Assembly (NCBI GenBank): GCA_035552595.1
Contig: DASZKZ010000019.1
Span: forward strand, 1 to 22,355
Direction of reading: 5' to 3'
DNA from: Aeolococcus sp035552595
GTDB lineage: Bacteria > Chloroflexota > Dormibacteria > Aeolococcales > Aeolococcaceae
Length of the DNA stretch: 22,355 nucleotides
A program made the position numbers and the translations under genes. Positions 1-6,460 of this stretch are shown in pieces. Numbering within the stretch: the stretch's first letter is position 1; the number at the start of each line of letters is the position of its first letter. Under the pieces are notes generated by a model. That model saw only the letters and a list, made by a program, of their open reading frames with translations, was not told the DNA's origin and made no database searches.

Positions 1-1
1 A

Positions 2-229
2 TCGTCCAACCAATCCAGCGCAGGTGGCTCGATCGGCTCCGACACCTGGGTGTGGAACGGCAGCGCGTGGAGGCACGTCGCCGGCGCGGCGCCGTCGCCT
101 CCCCCGACGCCCAGCGCCTGCCCCGACGTCACCAGCCTGCAACCGCGGTGCGTCGGCCCTCCGACCAAGATGCCGCCGGCAACACCGCTGGGGGTGCCGC
201 CGCAGGCTGGTGGGACGCCCCTTCCCTGA
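2..229 (+). CDS. C-terminal fragment of a kelch-like exported protein (partial, runs off left edge)
   Basis: One frame is open from the first bases to a TGA at 227-229. It encodes about 75 residues that read like a genuine protein end, unlike the two other frames, which are arginine-rich. The first part contains GSDTWVWNGSAWRHV, which matches the D-T-W-x-W-x-G-x-x-W blade pattern of kelch-type beta-propellers common in exported proteins of high-GC bacteria. A proline/threonine-rich tail with two cysteines (in SACPDV and PRCVG) follows, giving one possible disulfide. The start, any signal peptide and most of the propeller lie outside the window, so cell location is inferred from the family. 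No membrane anchor is visible at this C-terminus. The GNAT gene begins only about 26 bases downstream and may be co-transcribed. Confidence 0.6.
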   Translation, partial: SSNQSSAGGSIGSDTWVWNGSAWRHVAGAAPSPPPTPSACPDVTSLQPRCVGPPTKMPPATPLGVPPQAGGTPLP

Positions 230-255
230 CGCCTGCGGTCCCGCCGCCTCGGACC

Positions 256-759
256 ATGCGGGGTGGGCACGCTCACAATCCCCCGGTGGCCGGCGAGATT
301 CGCATCGAGGAGCTGGTCGGCGACGACCCCGAGGTCACCGCTCTGCTCGTCGACCTGACGCTGCAGGAGCAGGACCACTACGCCCACCCGCGCGAGACCC
401 GCGAGGAGGTGGAGAGGCGCTTGCGAGCGGCCCCGACCTTCACCGGCGAGAACCACCTCCTGGTGGCGCGTGACGGCGCCGGCCACGCCATCGGCGTGTG
501 CTGGGTGGTGCTCTTCGACCCCGGCACCGGGCTGGAGGCGGAGATCGCCGAGCTGTACGTGCGCCCCGAGGTGCGTGGTGGCGGCGTGGCGCGCGGCCTC
601 GTGGCCGAGGCGATGGCGCTCATGCGACGCCGCCAGGTCAGCTTCGCGGCGGTGTGGACGCGCGACGACAATCCCGCCGCCCTGGGCGCCTACCGCGCCG
701 CCGGTTTCGCGCCCACCGAGCAGATGGTCCTGACCTGGCTGCCACTTCCCGAGAGCTGA
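256..759 (+). CDS. GNAT-family N-acetyltransferase
   Basis: A 167-residue protein of the acetyl-CoA-dependent GNAT fold. The acetyl-CoA loop is visible as VRPEVRGGGVARGL after strand beta4 (AEIAELYV), followed by a helix of the expected kind. The C-terminal part, DNPAALGAYRAAGF, is the typical motif B with its tyrosine and the 'GF' turn. The start is uncertain: ATG 256 and GTG 286 are both in frame. Neither has a clear Shine-Dalgarno sequence, and recognisable homology starts just after 286 (IRIEELVGDD). The acceptor substrate cannot be read from the sequence; small-molecule amines, protein N-termini and antibiotics are all possible in this family. It sits between a kelch-like gene and gatC with no obvious functional tie to either. 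Confidence 0.85.
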   Translation: MRGGHAHNPPVAGEIRIEELVGDDPEVTALLVDLTLQEQDHYAHPRETREEVERRLRAAPTFTGENHLLVARDGAGHAIGVCWVVLFDPGTGLEAEIAELYVRPEVRGGGVARGLVAEAMALMRRRQVSFAAVWTRDDNPAALGAYRAAGFAPTEQMVLTWLPLPES

Positions 760-784
760 GGTACGGCCGGTCCCGTGGGTCGCG

Positions 785-790
785 AATAAT
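785..790 (+). promoter_or_regulatory. Candidate -10 element for the gatCAB operon (leaderless geometry)
   Basis: AATAAT matches the TATAAT consensus at five of six positions and stands out in GC-rich sequence. It ends six bases before the gatC ATG at 797, so transcription would begin at or next to the start codon. No recognisable -35 is present. A GGAG lies at 791-794, only two bases from the ATG, too close for a normal ribosome binding site. I infer a leaderless or nearly leaderless mRNA. Confidence 0.4.
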
Positions 791-796
791 GGAGCG

Positions 797-1084
797 ATGC
801 CACTCAGCCCAGACGAGGTCGCCCATGTGGCCCGGCTCGCCCGCCTCGGGCTCGACGAGGACGAGCAGCGGCGCATCGGCGCGGACCTCGACAACATCCT
901 CGAGCACATCTCGGCATTGCAGCGCGCCGACATCTCCGACATCCCGGAGACAGCCCAGGTGGGCAGCCTGGTCAACGTGTGGCGCGAGGACGAGCCCGAG
1001 GAGTCGCTGACCCAGGCAGAGGCGCTTGCCAACGCGCCCGACACCGACGGCCAGTACTTCAAGGTGGGAGCCATCCAGGAGTGA
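797..1084 (+). CDS. gatC: Asp-tRNA(Asn)/Glu-tRNA(Gln) amidotransferase subunit C
   Basis: A 95-residue protein of normal GatC length. It begins with the family's typical SPDEVAHVARLARLGLDE helix and ends with the extended region ...QYFKVGAIQE. GatC acts as a belt holding GatA and GatB together in the cytosolic complex that converts misacylated Glu-tRNA(Gln) and/or Asp-tRNA(Asn) to the correct Gln- or Asn-tRNA. It is the first gene of gatCAB and its stop overlaps the gatA GTG start by four bases. Presence of the complex implies that the organism makes at least one of these aminoacyl-tRNAs by the indirect route; which one depends on whether glnS or asnS exists elsewhere. Confidence 0.95.
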   Translation: MPLSPDEVAHVARLARLGLDEDEQRRIGADLDNILEHISALQRADISDIPETAQVGSLVNVWREDEPEESLTQAEALANAPDTDGQYFKVGAIQE

Positions 1085-2544
1085 GCAGCGCCGGCATGAC
1101 CGCTGCCCAGATGGGCGCCGCCCTGCGCCGCGGTGAGCTGACCCCGCGCCAGCTGCTCGACGACGCACGGGCGCAGGTGGGCCGTCTCGACGGGTCGCTC
1201 CACGCCTTCCTGGCGCGCACCGACGAGCTCGCCGACGCCCAGGCCGAGCGCGCCGCCGGGATGCTCCGCGAGGACCCCGACGGGGCCGGTCCGCTCTGCG
1301 GGATCCCGGTGGCGCTCAAGGACGTGCTCTGCGTGGAGGGATACCCGACCACCGCCGGGTCGCGCATCCTCGAGACCTTCCGGCCGCCGTACACCGCCAC
1401 CGCGGTGCAGCGCCTCCTCGATGCCGGCGCGGTGCCGATGGGCAAGACCAACTGCGACGAGTTCGCCATGGGCTCGTCCACCGAGAACTCCGCGTTCGGG
1501 CCGGTGGGCAACCCCTGGGACCTGGAGCGTGTCCCCGGTGGGAGCAGCGGAGGCAGCGCCGCCGCCGTCGGCGCCGGCATGGTGCCGATCAGCTACGGCA
1601 CCGACACCGGCGGATCGATACGCCAGCCCGCCTCGCTGTCGGGGGTGGTCGGCTTCAAGCCCACCTACGGGCGCGTCTCCCGGTACGGGCTGATCGCCTT
1701 CGCGTCGTCACTCGACCAGATCGGTCCCTTCGCGCACACCGTCGAGGACGCCGCGGCCGCCTACGGGGCTGTGGGCGGCAACGATCCCCGGGACAGCACC
1801 TCCGTCCGCGATGCCATGGACGATCCCCTGGCCACGCTCCACGACGGTGTCAGGGGGATGCGCCTCGGCCTGCCGCGCGAGTACATGGGCGAGGGTTTGG
1901 AGCCAGGGGTGCGCGACCGTGTCACCGAGGCGGTGCGCGTCCTCGAGGAGCTGGGGGCGTCGGTGACGGAGGTGTCGCTGCCGAGCACCGACCTGGGGCT
2001 GTCGACCTACTACGTCCTCGCCCCCGCGGAGTGCTCATCGAACCTGGCTCGCTACGACGGCGTGCGCTTCGGCCGCCGCGTCGAGCGGCCCTCGCTCACC
2101 GAGACCTATCTGCGCACCCGCGGCGAGGGTTTCGGCAACGAGGTGAAGCGCCGCGTGATGCTGGGCACGTACGCGCTCAGCAGCGGCTACTACGACGCCT
2201 ACTACCGGCGGGCCCAGCGGGTCCGCACGCTGATCGCACGCGAGTTCGACGCCGTCTTCACGCAGGTCGATGCGCTGGTGTGCCCCACCTCTCCCAAGGT
2301 GGCCTTCACCACCGGCGCCATCCAGGATCCCGTCGAGATGTACCTCAACGACGCGCTCACCATCCCGGTGAACCTGGCCGGGCTCCCGGGCATCTCACTG
2401 CCATGCGGGTTCAGTGAGCGGCTGCCCGTCGGTCTGCAGGTGATCGCCCCGCGCCTCTGCGACGCCCGCGTCTTCCAGGTCGCCGCCGCGTACGAGGCCG
2501 CGACCGAGTGGCACCGGCAGCGTGCTCCGCTGGTGTCGGCGTGA
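1081..2544 (+). CDS. gatA: Asp-tRNA(Asn)/Glu-tRNA(Gln) amidotransferase subunit A (amidase)
   Basis: Translated from GTG 1081 (four-base GTGA overlap with gatC), the protein has 487 residues, the usual GatA length. ATG 1096 is an alternative start with AGGAG about ten bases ahead of it. It is an amidase-signature enzyme that hydrolyses glutamine and channels ammonia to GatB. The Ser-cisSer-Lys triad is intact: Lys80 in VALKDVLC, the cis-serine in the glycine/serine loop GGSSGGS at 153-159, and Ser179 in GTDTGGSIRQPA. The C-terminal YLNDALTIPVNLAGLPGISLP segment is also typical. No truncation or unusual feature is seen. Confidence 0.97.
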   Translation: MSSAGMTAAQMGAALRRGELTPRQLLDDARAQVGRLDGSLHAFLARTDELADAQAERAAGMLREDPDGAGPLCGIPVALKDVLCVEGYPTTAGSRILETFRPPYTATAVQRLLDAGAVPMGKTNCDEFAMGSSTENSAFGPVGNPWDLERVPGGSSGGSAAAVGAGMVPISYGTDTGGSIRQPASLSGVVGFKPTYGRVSRYGLIAFASSLDQIGPFAHTVEDAAAAYGAVGGNDPRDSTSVRDAMDDPLATLHDGVRGMRLGLPREYMGEGLEPGVRDRVTEAVRVLEELGASVTEVSLPSTDLGLSTYYVLAPAECSSNLARYDGVRFGRRVERPSLTETYLRTRGEGFGNEVKRRVMLGTYALSSGYYDAYYRRAQRVRTLIAREFDAVFTQVDALVCPTSPKVAFTTGAIQDPVEMYLNDALTIPVNLAGLPGISLPCGFSERLPVGLQVIAPRLCDARVFQVAAAYEAATEWHRQRAPLVSA

Positions 2545-4019
2545 CCGCGCAGACGGCGGCAAGCCCCGTGCACACGCGCTACGAGGCGGTCATCGGGCTC
2601 GAGGTGCACGCCCAGCTGCTGACCCGCAGCAAGATGTTCTGCTCGTGCAGCGCCGCCTACATGACGGCACCCCCCAACAGCAACACCTGTCCCGTCTGTC
2701 TGGGGCTGCCCGGCGCGCTGCCGGTGATGAACCGGGTGGCGGTGGAGATGACCGTGCGCACCGCTCTGGCGCTGAGCTGCGAGATCCCGCCGTTCACCAA
2801 GTTCGACCGCAAGAACTACTTCTATCCTGACCTGCCCAAGGGCTACCAGATCTCGCAGTACGACCTGCCGCTCTCCCAGAACGGGCATCTCGAGTTCCTG
2901 GTCGGTGGCGAGCCCACGCGGTGCGGCATCACCCGTGTCCACCTCGAGGAGGACACCGGCACCATGCACCACGCCGGAGACGTCCTCCAGGAGGCGACCA
3001 GCTCCCTGATCGATCTCAACCGCTGCGGCGTGCCCCTCATGGAGATCGTCGGCGAGCCCGACCTGCGCAGCGCCGACGCAGCGCGTGAATACCTCATCCG
3101 CCTGCGCCAGATCCTCATGTACATCGGCGTCAACGACGGCAACCTCGAGGAGGGCTCGCTGCGCTGCGACGCCAATGTGTCGCTGCGACCGGTCGGTGCC
3201 ACCGAGCTGGGCACCAAGGTCGAGGTCAAGAACATGAACTCGTTCCGAGCCGTGCATCGGGCGATCACCTTCGAGATCGAGCGCCAGGCTGGGGTGCTCG
3301 ACTCCAGCGGCACGCTCGTCCAGGAGACGCGGGGCTGGGTGGACGCCCGCGGGGCCACGGTGTCACAGCGCAGCAAGGAGATGGCCCATGACTACCGGTA
3401 TTTCCCGGAGCCGGATCTGCCACCCCTGCAGCTGGATCGGGAGCTGGTGGAGCGGATCCGCGCGGCCATCCCGGAGCTGCCCACCGCGCGGGCCGCTCGA
3501 TTCGCCGAGCAGTACGGCCTCTCCCCGTACGATGCCGCCGTGCTCACCGGCACGCGTGCCGACGCCGACGCCTACGAGGAGCTCGTGGGCTCCGGCGTTT
3601 CGGCCAAGATCGCCGCCAACTGGCAGATGGGCGACGTGGCCGCCCTGGCCAACCAGCACCGCGTGGGCCTCGCGGACAGCGGGCTCGGTGTCGCCGGGCT
3701 GGCGGCACTGCTCGGGCTGCTCGAGACCGGGGCGATCAACGGGAGCACCGCCAAGGAGCTGCTCGCCGAGCTGTACGTCGGGGGCGGGGACCCCGCCGAG
3801 CTGGTCGCCGAACGCGGCCTCGGCCAGGTCGGGGACGCCGACGAGCTGGGCGCGATCGTCGGCGAGGTCATCGAGGCCAACCCCAAGGCCTGCGACGACT
3901 TCCGAGCTGGCCGCCACGCCGCCCTGCAGTCGCTGGTGGGCCAGGTGATGAAGGCAACCCGCGGCCGCGCCGACGCACGCCTGGTCACCGCCCTGCTGCG
4001 TGAGCGACTCTCGGCCTGA
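2541..4019 (+). CDS. gatB: Asp-tRNA(Asn)/Glu-tRNA(Gln) amidotransferase subunit B
   Basis: Starts at GTG 2541 inside a GTGA overlap with the gatA stop and has 492 residues, normal for GatB. The N-terminal cradle domain holds the kinase and transamidation site. It begins EAVIGLEVHAQLLTRSKMFC and has the zinc-type cysteines C34, C36, C50 and C53 (FCSC...CPVC). The signature VEVKNMNSFRAV and the YRYFPEPDLPPL segment are present. The last ~150 residues form the helical YqeY-like tail that reads the tRNA (IAANWQMGDVAAL...). GatB phosphorylates the misacylated tRNA and uses ammonia delivered from GatA. Order and coupling with gatC and gatA indicate stoichiometric expression of the complex. Confidence 0.97.
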   Translation: MTAQTAASPVHTRYEAVIGLEVHAQLLTRSKMFCSCSAAYMTAPPNSNTCPVCLGLPGALPVMNRVAVEMTVRTALALSCEIPPFTKFDRKNYFYPDLPKGYQISQYDLPLSQNGHLEFLVGGEPTRCGITRVHLEEDTGTMHHAGDVLQEATSSLIDLNRCGVPLMEIVGEPDLRSADAAREYLIRLRQILMYIGVNDGNLEEGSLRCDANVSLRPVGATELGTKVEVKNMNSFRAVHRAITFEIERQAGVLDSSGTLVQETRGWVDARGATVSQRSKEMAHDYRYFPEPDLPPLQLDRELVERIRAAIPELPTARAARFAEQYGLSPYDAAVLTGTRADADAYEELVGSGVSAKIAANWQMGDVAALANQHRVGLADSGLGVAGLAALLGLLETGAINGSTAKELLAELYVGGGDPAELVAERGLGQVGDADELGAIVGEVIEANPKACDDFRAGRHAALQSLVGQVMKATRGRADARLVTALLRERLSA

Positions 4020-5319
4020 GGCCGTGCCGCCCGCGGCCGCGCGGGTGGAGCATCGTCGCGGCGAGCGCTTCACCGTCGTGGCGGGGCACATGGTGCACGG
4101 CGCGGTGTGCCTGGCCCGCCTCGACGACGGCACGTCGCTCTTCGTCGACGGCGCCCTGCCCGGCGAACGGGTCGAGGTGGAGCTCCACCATCGCAAGGGG
4201 AGGGTGTGGTTCGCCGACTCCGTCGCCGTGGCCGAGCCGTCGGCGCACCGGGTGGCAGCGCCGTGCCCGTACTACGGAGAGTGCGGGGGCTGCCAGCTGC
4301 AGCATGTCGGCTACGCGCGCCAGCTGACGCTCAAGGAGGAGATCGTGCGCGACGCCATGCGCCGTGAGCACGTTGTGCTTCCCGACGCCATCACCGTGCA
4401 CGGCATGGACGACCCCTGGCGCTATCGCTGGCGTGGGGAGTTCCACGTCATCCCGGGTGGGGCCGGCATGGCCGACGCGCGTCTGGGCTTCAACCGGATG
4501 CGCAGCTGGAAGCCGGTGGCCGTCGACGACTGTCTGATCCATCACCGCCGCGTCACCGAGTCGCTGCCCGTGCTGCGCACCCTGCTGCGTGAGGCGGCGA
4601 CCTCCGAGCTGACCGCGCTCCATCTCACTGTGGGCGAGGACGGCGACGAGCTGCTGCTCAGGCCGCGCCCCAGCCGGGCGCTCGACGCGGGGGCGGTCGA
4701 CGCCCACGCCCGGGCCGCCGAGGCGCGCTGGAGCACCAGCTCCACGACGCTGCGCTGGCGGGGCCTCGCTTTTCGGGTGCTGCCCGACACCTTCATCCAG
4801 GTCAACTGGGGGGAGATCGAGACCCTGTACGGAGCCGCGTTGCGCGGGCTCGGCGACGTGGCCGGCAGCACGGTCGTGGACGCGTACGCCGGCATCGGAG
4901 TGCTCGCCTGCGAGCTGGCGAGGGCGGGCGCTGCGGTGATCTGCATCGAGAACAACCGCGATTCGGCACGGTTCGGGGTGCTCAACACCGAGCTCAACGG
5001 GTGCGCCGAGCGCGTCCGCTACGTCGCCGACGCCGTGGAGGCGGCGCTGCCCTCCGCCGGCGTGGGGGCCGGTGCCATCGTGCTCGATCCACCGCGCGCC
5101 GGATGTGACCCCAGGGTCACCGCCTGGCTGGCCCTCGCCGGTCCCCCGACCGTCGTGTACGTCTCCTGCGACCCGGCCACCCTGGCCCGCGACCTGCGCC
5201 TCCTCAGCGTCTCCGGTCCGTACCGGGTCGAGCGGCTGGACATGGTCGACATGTTTCCGCAGACCCACCACATCGAGTGCGTCGTCACTCTGCGCCGGGT
5301 CGCCGCCCTCACGGTCTGA
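4000..5319 (+). CDS. rlmD: 23S rRNA (uracil-C5)-methyltransferase, RlmD/RumA-like
   Basis: A 439-residue SAM-dependent RNA uracil C5-methyltransferase. A TRAM/OB region occupies roughly residues 22-80. Four cysteines fit the family's [4Fe-4S] ligands: C89, C95 and C98 (C-x5-C-x2-C, in CPYYGECGGC) and C178 (VDDCLIHH). The SAM motif DAYAGIG is at 294-300, the catalytic nucleophile is C390 in VSCDPATLARDL, and the base glutamate is in HHIEC. Intact Fe-S ligands favour the RlmD/RlmC branch over TrmA, though some tRNA enzymes of this family also carry clusters. The target uracil is therefore inferred. GTG 4000 overlaps gatB by 20 bases; GTG 4024 and GTG 4045 are alternatives, none with a good ribosome binding site. 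Likely the last gene of the gat operon. Confidence 0.85.
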   Translation: MSDSRPEAVPPAAARVEHRRGERFTVVAGHMVHGAVCLARLDDGTSLFVDGALPGERVEVELHHRKGRVWFADSVAVAEPSAHRVAAPCPYYGECGGCQLQHVGYARQLTLKEEIVRDAMRREHVVLPDAITVHGMDDPWRYRWRGEFHVIPGGAGMADARLGFNRMRSWKPVAVDDCLIHHRRVTESLPVLRTLLREAATSELTALHLTVGEDGDELLLRPRPSRALDAGAVDAHARAAEARWSTSSTTLRWRGLAFRVLPDTFIQVNWGEIETLYGAALRGLGDVAGSTVVDAYAGIGVLACELARAGAAVICIENNRDSARFGVLNTELNGCAERVRYVADAVEAALPSAGVGAGAIVLDPPRAGCDPRVTAWLALAGPPTVVYVSCDPATLARDLRLLSVSGPYRVERLDMVDMFPQTHHIECVVTLRRVAALTV

Positions 5320-5335
5320 GCGACGGTCGTCAGAC
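5314..5335. terminator. Inverted repeat spanning the two convergent stop codons (rlmD/dedA)
   Basis: GTCTGA at 5314-5319 pairs perfectly with TCAGAC at 5330-5335. A further short CGA/TCG pairing inside leaves a bulged base and a small loop. The left arm contains the rlmD stop TGA and the right arm contains the complement of the dedA stop. Only ten bases separate the two genes. No T-tract follows on either strand, so a bidirectional pause or terminator hairpin is inferred, not shown. Confidence 0.4.
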
Positions 5336-6355
5336 GCCGGTAGACGTGTCCGCATCGGCCGACGCACGCGGCCCGACGGCGCGCAGCTCCGGCGATTCCG
5401 CCACCGCGCCCTGCTCGCCGTCGCATTCCTCGTCGTCGAACACATCGGGCACCACCGGCGGGCGCCGTCCGCGGTGCACATAGCTGACGTCGAACAACCG
5501 CTCGCCGGTGGTCTCCCCTGTGGAGCTGCGCCGGCTCAGCAGGATGTACACCAGCGCGATGGCCAGAACGATCACCCCGACGTCGTACCGGCCCTCCGGG
5601 AGGATCTGGTACTTGAAGTGCAGCACCGCGCGGGTGAGCCGGTCGAATCCGGCGACGACTGTGGCGACGATGCCCGCGTCGACGGCGAAGGCCAGCCAGT
5701 AGCGATCGCGCCTGGCAATGCCGAAGAAGGGGCCGGCCGCCGGCTCGCGGCGGGGATCATGGGTGCGCCGCGCCGCCCGGTAGGCGACCACCCCGAGCCC
5801 CACCAGCAGCGCCCCGCTGAGCGCGAAGTTGAACAGCTGGGCCTCGACGGTGGTGAGCAGGTGCTCGGCGGGCACACCGGCGATGAAGCCGATTCCCGTC
5901 ATCACCGCCACCCAGCTGAGGATGGCGGGCACGTTCGCCTCCCAGAAGGTGCGCACCGGCACCTGTGCCGAGCCGGCGCACAGCGTCGCGTACACCCGGA
6001 TCCCGGGGATCACCCGGCTCAGCGCCAGGTGACGCGCGTCGGCGTTGGCCAGGCGCCGGGTGGCCCGGTCGTACGCCCTGGTGGCGTGGAGCACGCCCGC
6101 CACCCGGCGCAGCTGCCTCGGACCCACCGCCTTGGCCCAGCTGTAGCCGCTGAACGAGCCGCCGAACAGGGCCAGGCACGCGAAGGGATAGAAGATGAAG
6201 GGGTTGAGGCTACCCGCCGCGATCAGCAGCCCGGCGACGATGAGCAGCACCTCGTTGGGGATGAACGGCAGCGGCACACCCGCCTCGTCGATGAAGAGGA
6301 GGACGCAGATGAGGACGGTGGCGACAGCGCCGTGCAGGCCGGTGAGAAAGTCCAA
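5330..6355 (-). CDS. DedA/VTT-family membrane protein with C-terminal extension
   Basis: A 341-residue polytopic membrane protein. Residues 1-200 match the DedA (SNARE-associated/VTT) family: the re-entrant-type segment FIDEAGVPLPFIPNEVLL near the N-terminus, the central GPRQLRRV...RVIPGIRVY region with its conserved arginines, and a terminal pair of helices. Family members are linked to lipid carrier recycling (undecaprenyl-phosphate, phosphatidylethanolamine) and membrane-potential homeostasis. Unusually, about 140 further residues follow: two more predicted membrane segments (around 229-250 and 262-280) and a long acidic hydrophilic tail. The only plausible start is TTG 6355 with a weak GGA upstream, since no in-frame ATG or GTG exists near the N-terminus. 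It is divergent from dnaE and convergent with rlmD. Confidence 0.85.
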   Translation of the reverse strand: MDFLTGLHGAVATVLICVLLFIDEAGVPLPFIPNEVLLIVAGLLIAAGSLNPFIFYPFACLALFGGSFSGYSWAKAVGPRQLRRVAGVLHATRAYDRATRRLANADARHLALSRVIPGIRVYATLCAGSAQVPVRTFWEANVPAILSWVAVMTGIGFIAGVPAEHLLTTVEAQLFNFALSGALLVGLGVVAYRAARRTHDPRREPAAGPFFGIARRDRYWLAFAVDAGIVATVVAGFDRLTRAVLHFKYQILPEGRYDVGVIVLAIALVYILLSRRSSTGETTGERLFDVSYVHRGRRPPVVPDVFDDEECDGEQGAVAESPELRAVGPRASADADTSTGV

Positions 6356-6415
6356 GTTCCGTTAAGCATGGGCGAACCCGGTGGGGTGGCTGCGCGGGGT
6401 GGCCGGGGCGAGGCC

Positions 6416-6421
6416 TATACT
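6416..6421 (+). promoter_or_regulatory. Candidate -10 element of the dnaE promoter
   Basis: TATACT matches the -10 consensus at five of six positions in an otherwise GC-rich 105-base divergent gap. It predicts transcription from about 6428 and a leader of ~33 bases with the GAGGAG at 6446-6451. No clear -35 is seen. This position rules out an ATG at 6368 as the dnaE start if this promoter is used. Confidence 0.45.
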
Positions 6422-6445
6422 CCCGTACGTCTGTTCGGGAGCAGC

Positions 6446-6451
6446 GAGGAG
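6446..6451 (+). promoter_or_regulatory. Ribosome binding site deciding the dnaE start
   Basis: GAGGAG is the best Shine-Dalgarno sequence in the window. It lies nine bases ahead of GTG 6461 and six ahead of TTG 6458, in the same frame. GTG 6461 is preferred. Confidence 0.6.
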
Positions 6452-6460
6452 CGGCGGTTG

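Noticed and set aside
24..473. 149-residue arginine-rich open frame at the left end
   Set aside because: It overlaps the kelch-like fragment and the GNAT gene in another frame and has shadow-type composition.
5072..6460. Open reading frame running continuously into dnaE, adding more than 460 residues
   Set aside because: It is antisense to the DedA gene, is low-complexity (Arg/Pro/Gly/Gln-rich) in translation and lies ahead of the dnaE promoter and ribosome binding site. It stays open only because stops are rare in GC-rich DNA.
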